Origin: Flavobacteriales bacterium
Lineage (GTDB): Bacteria > Bacteroidota > Bacteroidia > Flavobacteriales_G > JALEGO01
Direction: 5' to 3'
Assembly: GCA_020629755.1 (NCBI GenBank)
Contig: JAHDCS010000011.1
Span: 1-50,679 of the forward strand
DNA length: 50,679 nt
Shown: positions 45,237-50,679 of the stretch, one piece after another
Layout of the letters: the number at the start of each line of letters is the position of its first letter
Numbering within the stretch: the first letter of the stretch is position 1
Notes under the pieces: generated by a model
Told to the model about the DNA's origin: nothing
Databases searched by the model: none
What the model saw: the letters and a program-made list of their open reading frames with translations, nothing else
Program-made: the position numbers and the translations under genes

Positions 45237-45557
45237 ATGGATATTAATATAAATGCTAAAAATCATCTGCATCAAACTCAACTTAATGATTATTATTTAA
45301 ATCATTTAAGTCAAAAATTTGAAAGGTATAAGTTCATTAAGACGCTAGAAATAAAGATAGTGAAAAATCAAAGTGATCAATATGTAATTAGCTTAACGGC
45401 GTCACCGACAAATGGTCAGGTTTTATTTGCTGAGGCTGATGAAGCGCTTGAGAGTATCGCATTAAAAAGTGCGATTAAAAAATTAAGCACACAATTAGAA
45501 AAGTATAAAGAAGTACACTACAAGTCGTCTCATAAAAACAAATCTGTTTTTCAATAA
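45237..45557 (+). CDS. Ribosome hibernation-promoting factor (HPF/RaiA, short form)
   Basis: The 106-residue protein matches the S30AE fold of HPF/YfiA: an opening strand MDININAKNHLH, helix LNDYYLNHLSQKFERY, strand TLEIKIVKN, strand YVISLTASPTNGQVLFAEADEALESIALKSAIKKLSTQLEKYKE. Short HPF/RaiA proteins sit in the mRNA channel near the decoding site and stop translation in stationary phase or under stress. The long HPF C-terminal dimerisation domain is missing. I prefer ATG 45237 over a TTG at 45210 because the -7 element lies over the latter. The gene sits in the stress island behind a predicted RNase. Confidence 0.82.
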   Translation: MDININAKNHLHQTQLNDYYLNHLSQKFERYKFIKTLEIKIVKNQSDQYVISLTASPTNGQVLFAEADEALESIALKSAIKKLSTQLEKYKEVHYKSSHKNKSVFQ

Positions 45558-45626
45558 CAATAAAGCAATCTATACAGAAATCTAATTAAGACAGCAGTTG
45601 GTTTTTTGAATTTTAAAATAAGAATT

Positions 45627-46010
45627 ATGAAAAGTATGAAGATTATTTTTTTGCTTTCGGTTTTAATACCGTTTAGCTTTTTCGCTCAAGTAAATAAGAT
45701 ACAAAACAATGCGCAAAACGTTACTCAAAATGAGTCGTATGAAGGTATTGTTGTTTTGCAATTATCTGATGTTTCAAACGAAACCTTTAATAAGGTTGAG
45801 AGGTATTTCTTAAGTAAAAGAAATGCTAATTTAGAGTATAGTTGCATGAAATCTAGCATAGTTGTAATTAAGTTTTATAACAATAATTTTTCATCAAAGG
45901 CAGATAATGCCATGCAGATTAAAAATCAGATATTATCAATTGATAATAAGATAAAAGTGGATGTTGTCTTTGTTGATGTATATCAAAGTACAGCAAGTTC
46001 AAAATGTTAG
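45627..46010 (+). CDS. Small exported hypothetical protein
   Basis: The 127-residue protein has a signal peptide (MKIIFLLSVLIPFSFFAQ). The mature part has about 100 residues with an alternating strand/helix pattern (YEGIVVLQLSDVSNETFNKVERYFLSKR, NLEYSCMKSSIVVIKFYNNNF, KVDVVFVDVYQ) that resembles a single ferredoxin-like alpha/beta domain. It ends at ...TASSKC. No function is recognised. It follows HPF by 69 bp and closes the right-hand operon; ATG 45627 is chosen since the upstream start adds seven residues before the signal. Confidence 0.6.
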   Translation: MKSMKIIFLLSVLIPFSFFAQVNKIQNNAQNVTQNESYEGIVVLQLSDVSNETFNKVERYFLSKRNANLEYSCMKSSIVVIKFYNNNFSSKADNAMQIKNQILSIDNKIKVDVVFVDVYQSTASSKC

Positions 46011-46205
46011 CTCTTTGATGTTTTCTTTTAAGGGGGGATAAGGACAGCGTTTAAAGAATGGATGGATTACCCAATGCAATCCGGATTAAAGCATTTTTCT
46101 GTCATTAAAAAGTCTTAATAGGCACGAAAATTTGAGGATTTTAAAAGCACGCTGTAAGACTGTTATTTAGAAGGGCTTTTGAAACACTAGGTGTGAGAAA
46201 ATAGC

Positions 46206-46213
46206 TATCTTTG
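46206..46213 (+). promoter_or_regulatory. -7 promoter element of the DUF5606 gene
   Basis: TATCTTTG matches the TAnnTTTG consensus and lies 26 bp before the ATG at 46240. The nearest upstream TTG is 24 bp away, slightly beyond the usual spacing. Confidence 0.6.
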
Positions 46214-46239
46214 CCCTTAGAGTTCATAATCATTATTGA

Positions 46240-46788
46240 ATGGAAGACTATAAAAAAATACTAGCCATAAGCGGAAAGCCTGGGCTTTTCAAATTGGTTG
46301 GGCAAATGAAAAATGGCATTGTAGCTGAGGCCTTATCTGACAAAAAACGGTTTCCGGTGTATATGTCTGAAAACACATCTTCATTAGAAGACATTAGTAT
46401 TTACACAGAAGAAGGAGAGGTGCCGCTTAAAGAAGTGCTTGAAAAGATGCACAAGCATTTTTCTGGAAAAGCACATGCGATTTCTATGAAAGACGCAAAA
46501 AAAGTAACGGATGCCTTTTCTAAAATATTGCCTAAATACGATAAAGAGAGAGTATACACCTCAGACATTAAGAAGGTATTGAGGTGGTATAATACTCTTA
46601 TTGAAGCAGATCTTTTGATTTTAGAGACCAAAACAAAAAAGAAATCAGATAAAAAAGAGGCTGACACTACTAAAGAGGCAACCACAAAAAAATCAACTGC
46701 TGCAAAAAAGAAAAATCCGCCTAAAAAAGTAAATACAAAAGTGCAGAGTAAAAAAACGGGTGCAGTTAAAACACCTGTAAAGAAATAA
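46240..46788 (+). CDS. DUF5606 family protein with Lys-rich tail
   Basis: The 182-residue protein opens MEDYKKILAISGKPGLFKLV and continues LSDKKRFPVYMSENTSSLEDISIYTEEGEVPL and VRVYTSDIKKVLRWYNTL-like helices, the pattern of the DUF5606 family that is limited to Bacteroidota. The last 45 residues are mainly Lys, Thr, Ala and Ser (KKKSDKKEADTTKEATTKKS, then more), a disordered, nucleic-acid-binding-like tail similar to histone H1-type tails. The role of DUF5606 is not known. It is followed 6 bp later by the M3 peptidase start region. Confidence 0.85.
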   Translation: MEDYKKILAISGKPGLFKLVGQMKNGIVAEALSDKKRFPVYMSENTSSLEDISIYTEEGEVPLKEVLEKMHKHFSGKAHAISMKDAKKVTDAFSKILPKYDKERVYTSDIKKVLRWYNTLIEADLLILETKTKKKSDKKEADTTKEATTKKSTAAKKKNPPKKVNTKVQSKKTGAVKTPVKK

Positions 46789-46794
46789 AACGGC

Positions 46795-48509
46795 ATGTCA
46801 AAATCCCCCCTAAAAAAAAAAGAACCTACCTTCCTGAAGATTTTCAAATAGCGTCATGGGAAGCGCTACAACCGTATTTTGATCGGCTCGAATCTTTTCA
46901 GCTAAACTCTATTGAAGAGATAAACAAGTGGCTTGGTGAAAAAAGTGAGCTTGATTCATTCTTAGAAGAAGATATGGCCTGGCGCTATATTTTAATGAAT
47001 TTAGACACCACTGACCAAGAAAAAGCCAACAGCTTTCAATTCTTTGCTACTGAAATTGAGCCAAAAATAAGCCCCATTGCCAATAGGCTGAATACAAAAT
47101 TGAATCAATCGAAAGCGAAACACTTCTTAGGCGATGATTATAAAGTATTTTTAAGATCTGTTGCTACAGCGATAGAATTGTTCAGAGAAGAAAATGTGCC
47201 TCTTTTTTCTGAGCTTCAGGTAAAAGCACAAGAATATGGGGCCATTAGTTCAAAAATGACTATAGAGCATGGAGGTAAAGAGCTTACTTTACAACGCGCT
47301 TCCCTTTTGTTAAAAGAAAACGACCGCTCGCTGCGCGAGGCTATTTATAAAAAAATAAGCGCACGTAGAGCTCAAGATTCTCAACAGCTACAAAGCTTGT
47401 TTGATAAGCTCCGCTCGCTGCGCCATAAGGTAGCCTTAAATACGGGGTTTCAAAATTATAGAGATTATAAATTCAAAGCCATGAACCGCTTTGATTACAC
47501 CACTCAAGATTGTGAAGATTTTCACGCGTCTATCAGCGAAGTAGTGACGCCGTTTTTGGCTGAATTTGCAAAGGATCGACAACAAAAAATGGGTTTAGAG
47601 CGCTTAAAGCCCTGGGATTTGTCTGTTGATCCAGAAGGTTTAGCGCCTTTAAAACCTTTTGATACCGCAGAAGAGCTTGTAGAGAAGAGCATAGAAGTAG
47701 CACAAAAAATAGATAAAGATTTTGGCGATTGTTTAACTATGATGCGTGATTCGGGCCATTTAGATTTGGCCTCCAAACAAGGAAAGGCACCTGGCGGATT
47801 TAATTACCCTTTATTTGAATCAGGCCTCCCATTTATTTACATGAATGCTGTGGGGGCTAATCGCGATTTGGTGACCATGATGCACGAAGGGGGGCACGCG
47901 CTTCATTCGTATCTCACAAAAGATTTGCCAATTTCAGATTTAAAGAGTTTTCCGAGCGAAGTGGCCGAGTTGGCCTCTATGAGCATGGAACTGATCTCAA
48001 TGGATCATTGGGATGTGTTTTACACCAATAAAAACGATTTAAAGCGTGCTAAAAAAGAGCAGCTTAAAGGCGTTATTTCAGGATTGCCTTGGATTGCCCT
48101 AGTCGATAAATTTCAGCACTATTTGTACGAAAATCAGAGCTCTAGTGTAGAAGAGCGCAATGCCTACTGGGAGAGTCAACTGCCTTTATTTAGTTCTAAT
48201 GCGGTAGATTTTTCGGGCTTTGAAAATAATAGAAAAGAAAGTTGGCTCAGACAATTGCATATTTTTGAAGTGCCGTTCTACTACATTGAATATGGCTTTG
48301 CACAACTAGGTGCCGTAGCGGTTTGGAAGAATTACAAAGAAAACCCTTCACAAGCCTTAAAAGACTACAAATCGGCCTTATCGCTTGGCGGCACACGCTC
48401 TATTCCTGAGATTTACAAAGCAGCAGGCATCAGGTTTAAATTTGATAAACCATATGTGAAGTCTCTTATGGATTTTGTAGCTAAAGAGCTTAAAGCCTTA
48501 GAGGGGTAA
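46795..48509 (+). CDS. M3-family oligoendopeptidase (PepF-like) with frame break at the start
   Basis: The catalytic part is clear: VTMMHEGGHALHSYL (HExxH zinc site) with the third ligand Glu in FPSEVAELASMSMELIS, and the usual helical N-domain. An ATG at 46974 would give 511 residues. However, the same frame stays open upstream to 46770 and encodes a family-like N-terminus (IPPKKKRTYLPEDFQIASWE, then ALQPYFDRLESFQLN). No ATG, GTG or TTG precedes that stretch. ATG 46795 is in the next frame and would run into it after a C6 and an A10 tract (46805-46810, 46812-46821). One extra base in a homopolymer, or a -1 slip there, gives MSK.PPKKKRTYLPEDF and about 570 residues, the normal length. The coordinates therefore include a frameshift. 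Confidence 0.8.
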
Positions 48510-49178
48510 GCGGATAGATACCTCTTCTAATTTTTCTGATTTAAAAATGGCGTCTGGCGACACAATAATCTCCTGAGGGTTTATTGGTTTTTTGTAGCGT
48601 TCTTTAATTTTAGATTGCACCTCTGGATGCGAGAGATCAAAATCTTTAATCTGCTCTAAGGGGCAAAGTTCAACACCTAAGGCTTCTTTATATATTTTAT
48701 ACACCAATTCAGAGCAATACATTTTTTCGTCTGACCATTCAAACAAAAGATCATAAGGCTTACCTAAGTGTTTTAACCCTTGTTTTTTGAGCTTCATTTT
48801 TTCTAAAGCACTAAATCCTTCGTGGTTTTTTAAGCGCTTAACCACAAAAGCACTGTTTTTTCCTCTTTTAATCCAGTCGGTAAGCGGGGTTATTTTAACA
48901 GGATTCACGGCTTCAAACACCATGAGTTTTTCTTGGTAATTAAAGATAATACCCATGTGGGTATAGTTAGAGTTAGTGGCCAATGCAATGGCCTTACTTT
49001 GAGAAGAGGTAGAGGTATGAAAAATAATATCGCCGTCTTTTAGTCCTTTTTGATCTTGGTGTTTTTGATTTTCTGATGTTTTTGGGGGATGGGTACAAGC
49101 GTTTAAAAAAACACCACAGGCCAATAAAAAACCGCTTAGGATTTGAAAAGTTGAATAGGATAGTCGATTTTTGATCAT
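48498..49178 (-). CDS. YiiX-like permuted NlpC/P60 amidase lipoprotein
   Basis: The protein of about 226 residues has a lipoprotein signal (ILSGFLLACGVFLNAC, lipobox LNAC). The rest follows the YiiX/permuted papain order: GDIIFHTSTSSQSKAIALATNSNYTHMGIIF with the His, FEAVNPVKITPLTDWI, then KMYCSELVYKIYKEALG with the catalytic Cys. The family hydrolyses amide bonds; targets are often peptidoglycan stem peptides or lipid-linked substrates, and the target here is unknown. The start at 49178 is preferred over 49199 because the signal then follows directly. The start codon lies 3 bp from the divergent CstB-like start. A GGGGGAT (five G) copy encodes HPPKTS. Confidence 0.82.
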   Translation of the reverse strand: MIKNRLSYSTFQILSGFLLACGVFLNACTHPPKTSENQKHQDQKGLKDGDIIFHTSTSSQSKAIALATNSNYTHMGIIFNYQEKLMVFEAVNPVKITPLTDWIKRGKNSAFVVKRLKNHEGFSALEKMKLKKQGLKHLGKPYDLLFEWSDEKMYCSELVYKIYKEALGVELCPLEQIKDFDLSHPEVQSKIKERYKKPINPQEIIVSPDAIFKSEKLEEVSIRLPL

Positions 49179-49181
49179 AGT

Positions 49182-50582
49182 ATGCAAGCTGTAAAACAAA
49201 TATATACCAAATGTTTAGCCCAAGGGGCGTATTTTATTTCTAACGGTAAAGAGGCTGTGGTGATTGATCCTTTAAGAGAGGTAGAGCAGTATGTTGAGTT
49301 GGCGAAAGCCAAAGGCGTTGAGATTAAATATATTTTTGAAACTCATTTGCATGCAGATTTTGTGAGCGGACACTTAACGCTCTCAAAAAAAACAGGGGCA
49401 CCAATTGTATTTGGCCCAGGGGCAAAACCTGAGTTTGATGCTCATATAGCGAAAGATGGGGAGGTATTTAAAGTGGGTGACTTACGCCTAAAAGCCATTC
49501 ATACGCCTGGCCATACACCAGAAAGTACCTGTTTTTTACTCTTAGATGCATCTGATACACAACATGCGCTCTTTACGGGCGACACCCTTTTTATTGGAGA
49601 TGTGGGGCGCCCTGATTTGGCGCAAGAAAACACAGGACTTACCAGTCGTGATTTAGCAGGTATGCTTTACGATAGCTTGCATCAGAAAATAATGCCTTTA
49701 GACGATCATATTATCATTTATCCAGCCCACGGCAAAGGCTCTGCATGTGGCAAAAATATGAGCAGTGAAACCTCAGATACCTTAAAAAATCAAAAAGCAG
49801 AGAATTACGCACTGTCTACTACTCTTTCTAGAGAAGAGTTCATTGATAAGCTCACCACTGATTTAGAAGCACCTCCTATGTATTTTAAAGACAATGTGCG
49901 CTTGAATACTACGGGTTACATGCATGTAGACAGACTGCTAGAAAAAACACAAAGTAAAGCACTGTCTATTGAGGTGTTTAAAGAAAAATTAAGTGACCCT
50001 GACACAGTGCTTTTAGATGTACGGCATCAAGATGATTTTGTGAAAGGCTATATTCCGGGTGCTATTTTTGTGGGTTTAAATGGTAAGTTTGCTCCTTGGG
50101 TAGGCACGCTGCTTAAAGAGGTGAAAACACCTATATTGTTTATCTCGCCAGCTGGGCGAGAAGAAGAAACCATCACAAGATTGGCGCGGGTTGGTTTTGA
50201 TCACGTATTAGGGTACTTGTCTGGAGGGATGGATACCTGGAAAAAGCACCATGAAAAAGAAGAAAAGATTGATCAGATTTCAGCAGATCAAATCAAAGAC
50301 ACAATACGTGAACCAAAAAATAAAATAGTAGATGTGAGAAAACCATCTGAATACGCTCTTCAACATTTAAAAGAGTCTATGCCTATTTCTTTATCGACTC
50401 TAAGTGATCAAATATCAAAATTTGATAACAAACAACAGTATTTTTTACACTGTGGCGGCGGCTACCGTTCTGTAATTGCGGCTTCTATTCTTATAAAAGA
50501 AGGTATTTCTAATGTGATTGACATTAAGGGTGGGTTTGGCGCTATTGCTAAGCAAAAAGAGCTACACTTTGAGTTTGGGTAG
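49182..50582 (+). CDS. Persulfide dioxygenase/rhodanese fusion (CstB/BlH-like)
   Basis: The 466-residue protein has an N-terminal ETHE1-type MBL domain (about 1-240) with THLHADFVSGH (residues 54-64), IHTPGHTPESTCF, FTGDTLFIGDVGRPD and IYPAHGKGS, then two rhodanese domains. The first (about 260-355, VLLDVRHQDDFVKGYIPGAI) reads ILFISPAGREEE where the active-site Cys loop should be, so it is inactive. The second (about 365-460, KIVDVRKPSEY) has the loop LHCGGGYRS with the catalytic Cys. In CstB this layout turns persulfides into thiosulfate and sulfite during sulfide stress. A role in sulfide detoxification is therefore likely. Confidence 0.9.
   Translation: MQAVKQIYTKCLAQGAYFISNGKEAVVIDPLREVEQYVELAKAKGVEIKYIFETHLHADFVSGHLTLSKKTGAPIVFGPGAKPEFDAHIAKDGEVFKVGDLRLKAIHTPGHTPESTCFLLLDASDTQHALFTGDTLFIGDVGRPDLAQENTGLTSRDLAGMLYDSLHQKIMPLDDHIIIYPAHGKGSACGKNMSSETSDTLKNQKAENYALSTTLSREEFIDKLTTDLEAPPMYFKDNVRLNTTGYMHVDRLLEKTQSKALSIEVFKEKLSDPDTVLLDVRHQDDFVKGYIPGAIFVGLNGKFAPWVGTLLKEVKTPILFISPAGREEETITRLARVGFDHVLGYLSGGMDTWKKHHEKEEKIDQISADQIKDTIREPKNKIVDVRKPSEYALQHLKESMPISLSTLSDQISKFDNKQQYFLHCGGGYRSVIAASILIKEGISNVIDIKGGFGAIAKQKELHFEFG
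49197..49223 (-). promoter_or_regulatory. Promoter of the YiiX-like gene inside the CstB-like coding region
   Basis: On the minus strand TTG (49221-49223) is followed after 16 bp by TATATTTG (49197-49204), a full TAnnTTTG match. It lies 18 bp before the YiiX-like ATG at 49178 and within the first codons of the divergent CstB-like gene, supporting ATG 49178 for the lipoprotein. Confidence 0.5.
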
Positions 50583-50679
50583 AAGGTAATATTTTCTTAA
50601 TAATCTAACCTTTAGTTTCTTGTTCAATCCTGTCCTAAACGTTTCGGATAATGTTTTTCATTTGAGTATTGATGGGCTT

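Noticed and set aside
46401-46847. 148-codon minus-strand ORF rich in Phe and Val opposite the DUF5606 gene
   Set aside because: It mirrors the Lys/Ala/Thr-rich codons of DUF5606, which read antisense as Phe/Cys/Val runs.
50583-50679. Partial gene at the right edge
   Set aside because: The last 97 bp show no frame with recognisable protein sequence on either strand; only a weak AAGGT/ACCTT pair is present.

Overview
The window is 50.7 kb of AT-rich chromosome, almost certainly from a member of the Bacteroidota, most likely a marine flavobacterium-like organism. The evidence is a type IX secretion cargo gene with a type B (gliding-motility-associated) C-terminal domain beside PorP/SprF- and OmpA-type partners, a DUF5606 protein, a GldM-like protein, start regions without Shine-Dalgarno sequences, and promoters of the Bacteroidota -7 type (TAnnTTTG). 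No rRNA, tRNA, CRISPR array, insertion sequence or other phage gene was recognised. Assignments were made by reading protein motifs; no database search was possible.

Layout. 1-4.5 kb: surface or secreted repeat proteins (a tail-fibre-like protein with an S74 autoprocessing chaperone, cut by the window edge, and a beta-propeller protein). 4.5-12.2 kb: type IX module, ompA and porP on the minus strand, divergent from a 1487-residue PKD adhesin. 12.2-19.5 kb: housekeeping genes (miaE, rodA, tdk, a coiled-coil protein, dsbD, efp and an RsbU-type phosphatase). 19.4-25.6 kb, minus strand: pheT, then wzx-, wzz- and wzy-like genes with no glycosyltransferase between them. 25.7-28.5 kb: ECF sigma factor, a membrane protein that may be its anti-sigma factor, and a GldM-like protein. 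28.7-33.8 kb: a membrane-associated protein, GH3, an M28 lipoprotein, cysS and rlmH. 33.8-37.7 kb: nadC, yihY, a coupled 29-residue miniprotein, two orphan lipoproteins, a VOC protein and a thioesterase. 38.0-46.0 kb: a divergent island. To the left run a small release-factor-like protein and an MFP/FtsX/ATPase exporter. To the right run a dicarboxylate symporter, an ATP-cone/Mrr-like nuclease, a beta-CASP RNase, an HPF/RaiA hibernation factor and a small exported protein. 46.2-50.6 kb: DUF5606, an M3 peptidase, a YiiX-like lipoprotein and a CstB-like sulfur enzyme.

Three points deserve most attention. (1) The octamer GGGGGGAT occurs 18 times on the two strands, inside unrelated genes and between genes, usually after a T-run; 18 of the 22 G6 tracts I found continue with AT. 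(2) The 38-46 kb island pairs ribosome-directed proteins with two nucleases around a short divergent region holding an FNR/CRP-like palindrome, which suggests a stress or low-oxygen dormancy module. (3) The conserved N-terminus of the M3 peptidase is out of frame with its only nearby ATG, exactly at a C6/A10 homopolymer that overlaps one copy of the octamer.
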